A stretch of DNA of 32,430 nt from Anaerolineae bacterium. Its GTDB lineage: Bacteria; Chloroflexota; Anaerolineae; Aggregatilineales; Phototrophicaceae. Made by a program: the position numbers and the translations under genes. Every line of letters starts with the position of its first letter. Position 1 is the first letter of the stretch. Below, in pieces: positions 15,062-23,383 of the stretch. The DNA lies in contig JAPKMO010000044.1 of assembly GCA_026645945.1 (NCBI GenBank), positions 1 to 32,430 of the forward strand, given 5' to 3'. The notes below the pieces were generated by a model. The model searched no databases. It saw only the letters and a program-made list of their open reading frames with translations, and was not told the origin of the DNA.

Positions 15062-15694
15062 ATGCCGATTCGTATTTTAATCGCCGATGACCATACGGTT
15101 GTGCGCCAGGGCTTGCGTATGTTTTTAAACCTTGACCCCGAACTGGATGTGGTGGGCGAGGCCGCCGACGGCAAACAGGCGCTTGAACTGGCCCGCGAAC
15201 TCCAGCCGGACGTAGTGCTGATGGATTTGCTGATGCCCGGTATGGGCGGCGTCGAAGCGACCGCCGCCATCCGGCGCGAGATGCCCGACGTTGAAGTGAT
15301 CGCGCTCACCAGCGTGCTGGAAGACAACTCGGTGATCGGCGCGATTCACGCCGGGGCTATCGGCTATCTGCTCAAGGATACTGAGGCGGATGAACTCATC
15401 CGCGCCATCAAAGCGGCTGCCCAGGGACAGGTGCAGCTTTCGCCCAAAGCTGCCGCCCGGCTGGTGCGCGAGGTGCGCGCCCCCGAAAGCCCGGAGGCGC
15501 TGACCGAACGCGAAACCGAGGTGCTGCGCCTGCTGGCAACCGGCTTTTCCAATAAAGAAATCGCCCTTAAACTAACTATTGGCGAAAAAACCGTTAAAAC
15601 GCATGTCAGCAATATTTTAAGCAAACTCGGCGTAGCCAGCCGCACGCAGGCCGCGCTGCACGCCGTTCGCATCGGGTTGGTGAATCCCGGCTGA
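15062..15694 (+). CDS. NarL/FixJ-family response regulator
   Basis: A 210-residue transcription factor. The receiver domain (1-120) has the acidic pocket Asp9-Asp10, phospho-acceptor Asp55 (VVLMDLLMPGM), Thr83 and Lys105. The C-terminal LuxR/GerE helix-turn-helix (about 145-205) carries LTERETEVLRLLATGFSNKE and the recognition helix EKTVKTHVSNIL. The start is ATG 15062 with GGAG 12 bp upstream; the in-frame stretch upstream falls into the terminator/promoter region. It precedes its presumed kinase by 46 bp, giving a complete two-component pair. Targets are unknown; the convergent GTPase unit and the RRM gene are the nearest candidates. Confidence 0.93.
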   Translation: MPIRILIADDHTVVRQGLRMFLNLDPELDVVGEAADGKQALELARELQPDVVLMDLLMPGMGGVEATAAIRREMPDVEVIALTSVLEDNSVIGAIHAGAIGYLLKDTEADELIRAIKAAAQGQVQLSPKAAARLVREVRAPESPEALTERETEVLRLLATGFSNKEIALKLTIGEKTVKTHVSNILSKLGVASRTQAALHAVRIGLVNPG

Positions 15695-15740
15695 CGGCGT
15701 TTATTCACTCAGATCGGGTTTTATTGTAAGTTTTCAGGGA

Positions 15741-18020
15741 ATGGATGCCGCGATGTATTCGGATTTGTTTCGGGACGAAAATACTGTCCTGCACGCCGCT
15801 TCTGGCAAGCTGACGCAGGCGACCACCCCCGCCGATCAGCTTGAAGCCGTCAGCGGGTATGCGCGCAGCCGGGGGGCGGCCTGCGGTATCCTGTTCCACC
15901 TGGACGACCAGGAATTGCAGCAGGAAGTTGTGGCGTGCTGGGTGAGAGGCGGCGTTTTGGCTCCGAAGATCGGTGAACGTTTCGATACGCCGGATTTCGC
16001 CCGCATGGTTTCGCCGATGCAGCCGGCCCTGTTCGCAGACGCGCCGCAGGAGACGCTGCTTTCCCCGCCTAGCCGCGCCTTTACCGCCCAGTACCGGATG
16101 CGCGGGCTGGCGGTGCTGCCGCTATACAACAAAGGCCGCTGGATCGGCGTTATCCTGTTCGCCTGGGACACCCCACAGCGTTTTGATGCCCGCGATCGCC
16201 ACGTGTACGCTGCGTTCCAGCGGCAGGCCGCGCCGGTTATAGATGCGCTGCGTCTGTACGAGCAGGCCCAGCGCCGCGCCGACGAACTGGAAAAAGCCAA
16301 AAACGAGATTGACATCCTCTACGCCATTTCCAGCCGGATGGCGCGCGCGTCCACGCCCTACGAGCTGCTGGATGTCGCCAGCGGTTACGCCCGCGATCAT
16401 GGCGCGAAATCCTGTATGCTGCTGTACGTGCGCGCCGCGCCGCCCCTCTATCTGGAAGTGGTCGAGGCGCTGGCCGACGACCGGGACGTGCCGGAAATCG
16501 GCACGCGCTTTGATACCGAATACGGCATCATCCGGCAGTTACAGAGCAGCCGTGACCTGCCGATTTTGCTGGAGGATGTGCAGACCGACCCCCGCCTGGA
16601 CGAAACCACCCGCCAGGCTTACCTGGACTGCGGACGGCGCGCCAGCGCCCTGCTGCCGCTCAGCAACCGGGGGCGCTGGATCGGCGCGCTGATTTTTAAC
16701 TGGGACGCGCCGCACCCCTTCGGCGACCGCGACCGCCGCGTGTACACGGCCCTGATTCAGCAGGCCTCTCCGATTGTTGACTCCATCCGCCTGCAAGCGG
16801 AAACGGAAACCGCCCGCCAGCAGGCCGAACTGGTGGCGCAGATCAACGCGGCGCTGCTGCAAGCCACCGACGAGCAGGCGATTTTGTCCAGCGTGTCGCT
16901 GCTGGCGCGGCGTTATGGGGCGTCTCTGTCGCTGCTGGCTTATACCGATCACGCCAGCCGGCTGGACATCGTGGCGCTGGATTCTGGCGGCAAAAGCCCG
17001 ATTCCGGCGGGTATCCTGCCCATCACCACCTTTTCGCCGCAGGATTACCCGCTGCTGAACATGACGTATGCTTATCCTGGGGATGTGCTGTTCATCGAAA
17101 ACAGCGCCACCGACCCGCGCACCGCCGACCCGCGCGCGCAGGCGTTCGCCCAGGCGGTCAACTGGGCGGCCTCGATTTTGATTCCGCTCAAATCCGCCGA
17201 CCAGTGGCAGGGCATCCTGGCTTTCGCCTGGGAAACCCCGCAGACGTTCGACACCGACACGCGCAAGCTGTTTAACGCCATCCGGCCAACGGCGGCTTCG
17301 GTCGTCACCGGACGCCGCGCCTACCTGGCCGAAGAGGCCGCCCGGCGCGAAACCGAACAGCGCGCCCGCGCCCTGGCCGCCCTGGAAGAACGCACCCGCC
17401 TGGCGCGCGAACTGCACGACTCGGTTTCGCAGGCGCTCTACGGCATCGGCCTGGGGGCGCGCACCGCCCGCACCCTGCTCGACCGCGACCCGGCCCGGCT
17501 GGCCGAACCGCTCGATTATATCCTGTCGCTGGTGGAGGCCGGTTTAACCGAAATGCGCGCGCTGATCTTTGAACTGCGCCCGGAATCGCTGGAACAGGAA
17601 GGGCTGGTTTCGGTGCTGACCAAACAGGCCGCCTCGCTGCAAGCGCGGCATGGCGTCGCCGTGCGGACTTCCTTCTGCGACGAGCCGCCGCTGCGCCTGG
17701 AGATCAAAGAAAGCCTGTACCGCATCGCCCGCGAGGCGCTGCACAATACCATCAAACACGCCCGTGCCACCCAGGTCGAACTGTCGCTGACGCACGACGC
17801 CGAGGGGTATCAGCTCGAAATCGCCGACAACGGCCTCGGTTTTGACCCGTCCGGCACTTATCCCGGCCATCTCGGTTTAAAATCCATGCGGGAGCGCACG
17901 ACCGCCCTGAACGGCATGATTTATCTGTCCAGCGCACCGGGTAAGGGGACGCGCATCCGGGTGCGGATTCCGAACGGCGAAGGGCTGGAAGCGGAGACGG
18001 ACGAAGCCGGCGCGGACTAA
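15741..18020 (+). CDS. Triple-GAF NarX-type sensor histidine kinase
   Basis: A 759-residue cytoplasmic sensor kinase, partner of the upstream response regulator. Three GAF-like domains (about 10-170, 190-350 and 370-530) resemble each other. Each ends with a GRWIG or QWQGIL strand followed by F-x-W-[DE]-x-P and R-x-[VL]-[YF]. The first two are joined by a short coiled coil (RADELEKAKNEID). The HisKA_3 dimerisation helix has the phospho-acceptor His559 in ARELHDSVSQALYGIGLG. The HATPase domain shows the N-box NTIKHARA, then DNGLGFD and GHLGLKSMRER. No membrane segment is present, so it senses an internal ligand. ATG 15741 has AGGGA directly against it, so ATG 15753 is an equally good start. 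Its stop overlaps the stop of the convergent gene. Confidence 0.92.
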   Translation: MDAAMYSDLFRDENTVLHAASGKLTQATTPADQLEAVSGYARSRGAACGILFHLDDQELQQEVVACWVRGGVLAPKIGERFDTPDFARMVSPMQPALFADAPQETLLSPPSRAFTAQYRMRGLAVLPLYNKGRWIGVILFAWDTPQRFDARDRHVYAAFQRQAAPVIDALRLYEQAQRRADELEKAKNEIDILYAISSRMARASTPYELLDVASGYARDHGAKSCMLLYVRAAPPLYLEVVEALADDRDVPEIGTRFDTEYGIIRQLQSSRDLPILLEDVQTDPRLDETTRQAYLDCGRRASALLPLSNRGRWIGALIFNWDAPHPFGDRDRRVYTALIQQASPIVDSIRLQAETETARQQAELVAQINAALLQATDEQAILSSVSLLARRYGASLSLLAYTDHASRLDIVALDSGGKSPIPAGILPITTFSPQDYPLLNMTYAYPGDVLFIENSATDPRTADPRAQAFAQAVNWAASILIPLKSADQWQGILAFAWETPQTFDTDTRKLFNAIRPTAASVVTGRRAYLAEEAARRETEQRARALAALEERTRLARELHDSVSQALYGIGLGARTARTLLDRDPARLAEPLDYILSLVEAGLTEMRALIFELRPESLEQEGLVSVLTKQAASLQARHGVAVRTSFCDEPPLRLEIKESLYRIAREALHNTIKHARATQVELSLTHDAEGYQLEIADNGLGFDPSGTYPGHLGLKSMRERTTALNGMIYLSSAPGKGTRIRVRIPNGEGLEAETDEAGAD

Positions 18021-18649
18021 AGCGCGATCACCGGCACGCCGTTCAGCCGGCTGGCGCGGTCGGCGGGCAGCGCCACCAGAACGCCTTCATCGCGGCATTC
18101 CAGCGCCAGCGTGGTGAAGGGCAAAAACCCCGAACGCAGCAGCAGCCCCGGCGCAAGCGCCAGTTTGAGCAGAACAGCCTCCGCCATTAACCAGCTTTCC
18201 GGGTTACGATAGGGGTAAGCACACACGATCTGCGAATCGCCGCGCAGCCGGGGGCGAGCGCGGTCAAACAACTGCCCGCGCTGGCTTAAGGACGGCCAGC
18301 GATCAACCGCCGCCCGGACGGCCTCCGGGAACCGCCGCAGCCGGTCTTTAAGATATTCAACATACGCGCCGGGGTACATCACCTGGATGACAGCCCGCCG
18401 GATGCCGCCGCGCCCGCTTTCGTCGCGCCGGTCGGTGACGGTCACTTCCGAGAGCGCCAGCCTGCCATCGTCGAGCGCAAAACTTTTGAGCGAGCGCGCG
18501 CCGGTGTAAGCCGCCCAGCCCTGGCCGCGCGGCATGGCGTTCCGCCAGATGGTCTTTAAGTCCGCGTCGCGGTAGCCACGCGTCGGCGAGGTGAAGTTGT
18601 ACCCGCGCTGGTGGCCTTCAAATACGTATTCCAGGACGAGCGGCTGCAT
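18017..18649 (-). CDS. GAP1-N-like protein, partner of a small GTPase
   Basis: A 210-residue protein with no clear enzymatic motif. The start (EYVFEGHQRGYNFTSPTRGY) and the segment DESGRGGIRRAVIQVM resemble the N-terminal domain of GTPase-associated protein 1 (GAP1-N). I know this from GTPase-centred conflict systems, where it begins with a Gln-rich strand, then a Gly-Tyr/Phe-x-x-x-S motif, and later D-x-x-G-R-x-G. The match is by eye and not certain. It is encoded 22 bp downstream of the GTPase on the same strand, so the pair is an operon. It lacks the long C-terminal region of full GAP1 proteins. A stand-alone adaptor that recognises the GTPase state is the simplest hypothesis. The 3' end overlaps the stop of the histidine kinase by 3 bases. 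Confidence 0.6.
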   Translation of the reverse strand: MQPLVLEYVFEGHQRGYNFTSPTRGYRDADLKTIWRNAMPRGQGWAAYTGARSLKSFALDDGRLALSEVTVTDRRDESGRGGIRRAVIQVMYPGAYVEYLKDRLRRFPEAVRAAVDRWPSLSQRGQLFDRARPRLRGDSQIVCAYPYRNPESWLMAEAVLLKLALAPGLLLRSGFLPFTTLALECRDEGVLVALPADRASRLNGVPVIAL

Positions 18650-18671
18650 GGTTATCCTTTTCTCCGGGTGG

Positions 18672-19373
18672 TCAAAGCGCCTGCGGACGGGGGCGGATGG
18701 CGTTGAAGAACTTCCGCATCAGGTCCGGCACGCCGCGCCCGCTGACCAGGCTGCCGTCGGTGATGTACCACTTATAACCCAGGCGTTCGGCCTGCCCCTT
18801 CAGCCGCCGCTGTTCGTTGCGATAATGGTGGACGATCTCCTCCAGTGTGGTTTCGCCGCTCCACAGGTCGGCCTTGTTCACCAGGATGTAAAAAGCCTTC
18901 AGGTTGCGGCGCGCGGCGGGTTCGTCCTCGATCATTTGCAGCACGAAGTTGAGCGCGTCCTTTTGCAGATGCACGTCGGTATGGTCAATCAAAAACAGGA
19001 TGCCCCTGGGCTGCGCTTCCCGGAACAGTTCAATCCAGTCGGTTTCCCACATGGCGTACTCGCCGCCCACGTCGCGGTTTGGCTTCAGCTTCATATACGT
19101 GTCGCCCACCTGGGACATAAAATCCGGCAGCGCGTCGCCGCCGGCAGCGGTCGGGTCAGGCTGGAAATCGTCCAGCGACGCCATATTCCGCCGCAGCCAT
19201 TCGATCAGCGTGGTTTTGCCGGTCTGCCGCGCGCCCAGGACGATGAATGACATGCCGGACACCTTGATATAAAAGAAGTCCTGCAAGCCGGCCACTGTGT
19301 CGCCCACCGCGCGCGTCACGCCGGTGATCGTGCCGACGACGATGGTAATCAGCGTATCGAAGATGTTTGCCAT
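18672..19373 (-). CDS. Small GTPase (Arf/GAS-type) of the GAP1 pair
   Basis: A 233-residue P-loop GTPase. G1 is GARQTGKTT (47-55); G3 is DVGGE (101-105), close to the Arf-type DVGGQ; G4 is NKAD (166-169). A short hydrophobic/amphipathic N-terminus (residues 3-40, with IVVGTITGVTRAVGD) precedes the domain and may touch the membrane. The tail SGRGVPDLMRKFFNAIRP is a typical closing helix of small GTPases. The start is ATG 19373 with AAGGAG 9 bp upstream; the GTG five codons earlier was rejected. The gene is led by a good -10 box at 19398-19403. It is co-transcribed with the GAP1-like gene, and a signalling or biological-conflict role is inferred from that partner. MglA- or YjeQ-type roles are less likely. 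Confidence 0.82.
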   Translation of the reverse strand: MANIFDTLITIVVGTITGVTRAVGDTVAGLQDFFYIKVSGMSFIVLGARQTGKTTLIEWLRRNMASLDDFQPDPTAAGGDALPDFMSQVGDTYMKLKPNRDVGGEYAMWETDWIELFREAQPRGILFLIDHTDVHLQKDALNFVLQMIEDEPAARRNLKAFYILVNKADLWSGETTLEEIVHHYRNEQRRLKGQAERLGYKWYITDGSLVSGRGVPDLMRKFFNAIRPRPQAL

Positions 19374-19397
19374 AGTTCGCTCCTTCACATCTTACCC

Positions 19398-19403
19398 ATT
19401 ATA
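19398..19403 (-). promoter_or_regulatory. -10 element for the GTPase/GAP1-like operon
   Basis: On the minus strand the hexamer TATAAT reads from 19403 to 19398, about 25 bp before the GTPase ATG. The -35 at 17-bp spacing (GCAACG) is poor. A nearly leaderless transcript or activator dependence is possible. Confidence 0.45.
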
Positions 19404-19472
19404 CGCACCAGCGGGGGGAACGTTGCTTAAAGGCGGCGCGGCGTTTTTAGTGCCGATAAACCGCAGCACCGC

Positions 19473-19670
19473 TTAAAGCTCGCTGCAATCCCACATAAAA
19501 CCGCAGCGGTCGCAGCGCACCTTGCAGGCGCGGCGTACAGTTGGGGCGCTGCACGCCGGGCAAATCGTCGAAAGCGTGTAGTTCGGCAGCGGCGGAGGTG
19601 GCAAGGAAACCCGCGCCGGGGCGGGCGGCGGCGGAGAATTGGGGGGGCGGTTCCGTCTGGTTCGAGTCAT
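19473..19670 (-). CDS. Small zinc-ribbon protein
   Basis: A 65-residue protein. The first 33 residues are a basic, proline-rich tail (NRPPNSPPPPAPARVSLPPP). The C-terminal half has CPAC and CDRC knuckles (about 38-41 and 53-56), with two further cysteines at CKVRC and WDCSEL, so four to six potential Zn ligands. The end CGFMWDCSEL looks conserved rather than random. No function can be given; nucleic-acid or protein binding is the usual role of such ribbons. It is transcribed divergently from the GH13 gene, sharing an 82-bp intergenic region. Confidence 0.6.
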   Translation of the reverse strand: MTRTRRNRPPNSPPPPAPARVSLPPPPLPNYTLSTICPACSAPTVRRACKVRCDRCGFMWDCSEL

Positions 19671-19752
19671 AATCCCATATGATTATCGCCGGCTTCTGGC
19701 TGTCATTTTAGCACAAAGCCGCCGCACTGCTGAGCCGTTTGAGGAGCGCGCC

Positions 19753-21204
19753 ATGCCAAAAGTAACCACGCCTGAATGGGTGAAGGATGCCGTCTTTTAC
19801 CAGATTTTCCCCGACCGTTTCGCCAAAAGCAACCGGGTGTTAAAACCCAACAACCTGGAAGCCTGGGACTCGCCGCCGACCGTACACGGCTACAAAGGCG
19901 GCGACCTGTACGGCGTCCTGGAACATCTCGACCATATCCAGGAACTCGGCTGCAACGCCATTTATTTTACGCCCATCTTCCAAAGCGCCTGCAACCACCG
20001 CTACCACACGCACGATTATTATCAGGTAGACCCGCTGTTGGGCGGCAGCAAGGCGTTTTACGCCCTGCGTGATGAAATGCACCGGCGCGGCATGAAGCTG
20101 GTACTGGACGGCGTATTCAACCACGCCAGCCGGGGCATTTTCTATTTCAACGATATTCTGGAAAACGGCGCGAAGTCGGCTTGGCTGGACTGGTTCATCG
20201 TCCACGACTGGCCGCTTTCGGCTTATGACGACTCGAAACCGGCCAACTACGAATGTTGGTGGGGGCTGCGCGCCCTGCCGAAGTGGAATACCGACAACCC
20301 CCAGGTGCGCGAATATATCATGCAGGTTGCCGAACACTGGCTGCGGCAAGGCATTGACGGCTGGCGGCTGGATGTGCCGTTTAATATCACCAGCCCCGGC
20401 TTCTGGAACGAGTTCCGCGACCGGGTGAAGGCCATCAACCCGGAGGCGTATATCGTGGGCGAGGTGTGGTGGAACAGCATCAACTACCTCCAGGGCGACC
20501 AGTTCGACGCCGTGATGAACTACCTGTTCACCGAGCCGGTCATCCAGTTCTGCGGCCAGCAGAACATCAACTTCGATCTGGTGAAAGACCGTTCCTACGA
20601 CCCCTATCCGGGCATCGGCGGCAAACACTTCGGCGTCAAGCTGGCGAAAGTGATGTATATGTACCCCTGGGAAATCACCCAGACGCAGCTTAACCTGCTG
20701 GGCAGCCACGATACGGCGCGCATCCTGAACGTTTTTAACGGCGATAAAACGGCGGTGCGGCTGGCGACCCTGCTGCTGCTGACCGTCCCCGGCGCGCCGA
20801 GCATCTACTACGGCGACGAAATCGGCCTGCCGGGCGACCAGGACCCCGACTGCCGCCGCGCTTTCCCCTGGGATAGGCCGGAAAGCTGGGATCGAGAGGC
20901 GCTGGCCTATCACAAACAGCTTATCGCCCTGCGCCGCCAGTACCGGGCGCTGCGGCGCGGGTCGTTCATCCCCCTGCATGAAAGCGAGTACACCTATGCC
21001 TTTGGCCGCCGGCTGGACGGCGAAGCCCTGCTGGTGGCGGTGAACGTGGGCGATTCGCTGCACACCATCACCATACCGACGGGCGGCCTGTTCCCGGACG
21101 GCGCGGCGCTCAACACCGTTTTCGGGCAGGCCGGCATCACCCATGCCGACGGCCAGGTGACGCTGGCGCTCCCGGCGCGGGAAGGCATCGTGCTGGCGGT
21201 GTAA
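19753..21204 (+). CDS. GH13 alpha-amylase family enzyme (neopullulanase/maltogenic type)
   Basis: A 483-residue glycoside hydrolase family 13 enzyme acting on alpha-1,4-glucans or maltodextrins. The start DAVFYQIFPDRFA is the family entry. Conserved region I is DGVFNH (119-124); region II is GWRLDV with nucleophile Asp207; region III is GEVW with acid/base Glu237; region IV is GSHDTAR with Asp320. The pattern GDLYGVLEHLDHIQELG and the region-IV HDTAR point to cyclomaltodextrinase/neopullulanase-like enzymes. The N-terminal CBM34 domain of those is missing, and no signal peptide is present, so it is probably a cytoplasmic maltodextrin hydrolase. The start is ATG 19753 with GAGGAG 6 bp upstream. 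A C-terminal beta domain of about 80 residues closes the chain. Confidence 0.92.
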   Translation: MPKVTTPEWVKDAVFYQIFPDRFAKSNRVLKPNNLEAWDSPPTVHGYKGGDLYGVLEHLDHIQELGCNAIYFTPIFQSACNHRYHTHDYYQVDPLLGGSKAFYALRDEMHRRGMKLVLDGVFNHASRGIFYFNDILENGAKSAWLDWFIVHDWPLSAYDDSKPANYECWWGLRALPKWNTDNPQVREYIMQVAEHWLRQGIDGWRLDVPFNITSPGFWNEFRDRVKAINPEAYIVGEVWWNSINYLQGDQFDAVMNYLFTEPVIQFCGQQNINFDLVKDRSYDPYPGIGGKHFGVKLAKVMYMYPWEITQTQLNLLGSHDTARILNVFNGDKTAVRLATLLLLTVPGAPSIYYGDEIGLPGDQDPDCRRAFPWDRPESWDREALAYHKQLIALRRQYRALRRGSFIPLHESEYTYAFGRRLDGEALLVAVNVGDSLHTITIPTGGLFPDGAALNTVFGQAGITHADGQVTLALPAREGIVLAV

Positions 21205-21229
21205 TCGTAAAAAACGGGGCAATCCGTAG

Positions 21230-21250
21230 GGGATGGTTTCAGACCCTCCC
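21230..21250. repeat. Hairpin repeat, copy 2
   Basis: GGGATGGT (21230-21237), loop TTCAG and ACCCTCCC (21243-21250) form an 8-bp stem with one mismatch. Arms and loop match the repeat at 41-65. Confidence 0.5.
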
Positions 21251-21284
21251 TTATGTTTTGAATTTGCGAAATAGTTGGAACAGA

Positions 21285-21309
21285 GGGGTTGAGATAACCC
21301 CCGGCTTTT
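21285..21309 (+). terminator. Probable intrinsic terminator after the GH13 gene
   Basis: GGGGTT (21285-21290) pairs with AACCCC (21296-21301) around GAGAT, followed by CGG and five T residues (about 21305-21310). The stem is short and lies just upstream of the next gene's ribosome binding site, so it could also attenuate that gene. Confidence 0.5.
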
Positions 21310-21325
21310 TGCGGAAAGGAGCAGC

Positions 21326-22381
21326 ATGTCGAAAAAACGCCTGATTTTTCCGGTGGTGAACGCGCTGGCGATGGCAGCCATGTTCGGCGTGGTGGGCGTG
21401 TACGTCTGGGACATCCCGCTCTGGGCGCTGATCGGGGCGGTGGCCGGTTTCCTGGTCGGCCTGCTGGCGGAGTTCGGCCTGAAGCGGGCGGGCGCGTGGC
21501 TGTACCGGCGGCGCGCCCTGCTGGTCGTGCTGCTGGAAGTCCCGCTGATAATTTTCGCGGTCGGCCCCTACGGCTACGTGCTGGCGCTGACACGTCCGAT
21601 ACAGGGCGCGGTCTGCTGCGCGCCGGCGACTTTTGGCGACCGCTACGAAACGGTTTCGATACCGGCGGCGGACGGTGAAACACTGGCCGGCTGGTACGTC
21701 CCCCCGGCGGAAAATCCCGGCCCGGTCATCATGCTGCTGAACGGCTCGGCCAGCACCCGCATCGGCACGACCTGGCACGCCGTCCGGTTGGCCGACGCCG
21801 GTTACGGCGTGCTGATGTACGACCAGCGCGCCCTGGGCGAAAGCACCGGCAGCACCCAGTCGCTCGGCTGGTTAGACCGGCGCGATATTCCCTACGTGGT
21901 GGACTTTTTAGCCGCGCGCCCGGAGGTGGACGCCAGCCGCATCGGCGCGGTAGGGCTGTCGCTGGGGGCGCATATCCTCATCATGGCCGGGCCGGACGAG
22001 CCGCGTATCGCCGCCTTCTGGCTGGATGGCGCGGGGACGAACCGGGTGGCCGATTTCCCGCCCGCGAAAAATTTCAACGAGCAGTTTGCCGGGGTGATTA
22101 ATGCAGCCATCGAAAACGCGGCGGCGGTTTACCTGGGTATGGCCCCACCGCCGCCGTTTTCAGAGCTGATTCCGCGCCTCGCTCCGCGCCCGGTGCTGAT
22201 GATCGTGGCCGGGGCGGATGAGTTCGAGCGCCGCGCCAACGAGCGTTACGCGGCGCTGCTGGGCGAAAACGCCGAACAGTGGGTGCTGGAAGGCGTCCCC
22301 CATGTCGGCGGCCCGAATTACCGGACAGACGAGTATCTGTCCCGGATGCTGGCCTTTTTCGAGCAGGCGCTGGCAGGTTAA
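21326..22381 (+). CDS. Membrane-anchored alpha/beta hydrolase
   Basis: A 351-residue protein with two or three N-terminal membrane segments (about 8-28, 33-52 and 65-88) and a C-terminal hydrolase domain facing outside or in the membrane plane. The oxyanion region is MLLNGSAS (136-143). The nucleophile elbow is GLSLGA with Ser212. An acid in AGADEFERR and the base His in VPHVGG complete the triad. The DQRALGES motif (166-173) is typical of BAAT/DLH-type serine hydrolases. The oxyanion turn is NGSAS where HGxxx is usual. The substrate is unknown. AAAGGAG precedes the ATG. A long palindromic terminator follows at 22404. Confidence 0.8.
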   Translation: MSKKRLIFPVVNALAMAAMFGVVGVYVWDIPLWALIGAVAGFLVGLLAEFGLKRAGAWLYRRRALLVVLLEVPLIIFAVGPYGYVLALTRPIQGAVCCAPATFGDRYETVSIPAADGETLAGWYVPPAENPGPVIMLLNGSASTRIGTTWHAVRLADAGYGVLMYDQRALGESTGSTQSLGWLDRRDIPYVVDFLAARPEVDASRIGAVGLSLGAHILIMAGPDEPRIAAFWLDGAGTNRVADFPPAKNFNEQFAGVINAAIENAAAVYLGMAPPPPFSELIPRLAPRPVLMIVAGADEFERRANERYAALLGENAEQWVLEGVPHVGGPNYRTDEYLSRMLAFFEQALAG

Positions 22382-22403
22382 GAATCTGGAGACCGTGAAT
22401 CTG

Positions 22404-22436
22404 AAGACAGTGGGCTTAAGCCCACTGTCTTGTTTG
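22404..22436. terminator. Bidirectional terminator: 28-bp perfect palindrome
   Basis: The palindrome spans 22404-22431, with 14-bp arms centred on TTAA (GGGCTTAAGCCC core), flanked by AA on the left and TT on the right, then TGTTTGTT. It separates the + strand hydrolase from the convergent stomatin gene and can serve both strands. Confidence 0.8.
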
Positions 22437-22454
22437 TTCGACTACCTATAGACG

Positions 22455-23381
22455 CTAATCCCCCGGCGGGACATTGGCGCGTGTCACGCCGTCGCCGGAC
22501 ATGGTGCTGACGATCTGCTGCACGACGCCGCTCAGTTCCAGCGGCAGCACAAACTTGGTGGACGGGCTGGAGCCAATATCGCGCAGGGTGGTCATGTATT
22601 GCAGCGCCATCGTCTTTTCGTCTATGTCTTTGGCCTGGCTGGCAATCGCCTGCAAGGCCATCGCGTAACCCTGCGCCCGCAGCGCCTGTGCCTGCCGCTC
22701 ACCTTCGGCGCGCAGGATGGCCGACTGTTTTTCGCCTTCCGAACGCAGGATGGCGGCCTGCTTTTCGCCCTCGGCCACCGCGATAGCCGCCTCGCGCTCG
22801 CCGCTGGCTTTCGTCACCATCGCGCGGCGCTCACGTTCGGCGCTCATCTGGCGGTTCATGGCATCCTGAACCTCGCGCGGGGGCTGAATTTCGCGGATTT
22901 CCACCGTCGTCACCTTCATACCCCAGCGTTCCGTGATTTCGTCCAGCTTCACGCGCAGCGTATCATTGATTTGTTCGCGTTTTGCCAGCACGTCATCCAG
23001 GCTGATGTCGCCGATGACGGCGCGCAGCGTGGTGGTGGCGATGTTGACCGCCGCGCTCACCACATTGTCCACCTGCAGTACGGCGCGTTTGGGGTCTATC
23101 ACGCGGTAATACACCAGGAAATCAATCGCAATCGGCGCGTTATCTTTGGTGATAGCCGTCTGCGAGGGGATGTCCAGAAACCGCTCGCGGATGTCCACCT
23201 TACGCGCCTGTTCGATGATCGGAATAATCAGCACGATGCCGGGGCCGCGCGTTCCAGCGTAGCGGCCCAGCGCCAGCACGACCAGCCGTTCCGTCTCCGG
23301 CACGATGCGAATCATGCGCGTAATGAGATAGAACAGGAACAGGACGACAAAGACTACCAGAATAAGCGTGAACTGATCCAC
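22455..23381 (-). CDS. SPFH/Band 7 protein (stomatin/paraslipin family)
   Basis: A 308-residue membrane-associated SPFH protein. Residues 5-27 are a transmembrane helix (LILVVFVVLFLFYLI). The SPFH domain runs from about 30 to 200 and includes LGRYAGTRGPG, then VDIRERFLDIPSQ and ISLDDVLAKREQIN. A charged Ala/Glu-rich coiled coil (about 190-260, repeated AxxxxEGExxAA units) follows, then SSPSTKFVLPLE. It probably forms oligomeric membrane scaffolds or microdomains together with the NfeD protein encoded immediately upstream. The start is GTG 23381, 2 bp after the nfeD stop, with GAGGAGG upstream; the two are translationally coupled. Confidence 0.92.
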   Translation of the reverse strand: MDQFTLILVVFVVLFLFYLITRMIRIVPETERLVVLALGRYAGTRGPGIVLIIPIIEQARKVDIRERFLDIPSQTAITKDNAPIAIDFLVYYRVIDPKRAVLQVDNVVSAAVNIATTTLRAVIGDISLDDVLAKREQINDTLRVKLDEITERWGMKVTTVEIREIQPPREVQDAMNRQMSAERERRAMVTKASGEREAAIAVAEGEKQAAILRSEGEKQSAILRAEGERQAQALRAQGYAMALQAIASQAKDIDEKTMALQYMTTLRDIGSSPSTKFVLPLELSGVVQQIVSTMSGDGVTRANVPPGD

Positions 23382-23383
23382 CT

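Noticed and set aside
19840-21414. Minus-strand frame of about 524 codons across the GH13 gene
   Set aside because: The + strand carries all four GH13 regions; the antisense frame shows no domain and is a codon-bias artefact.
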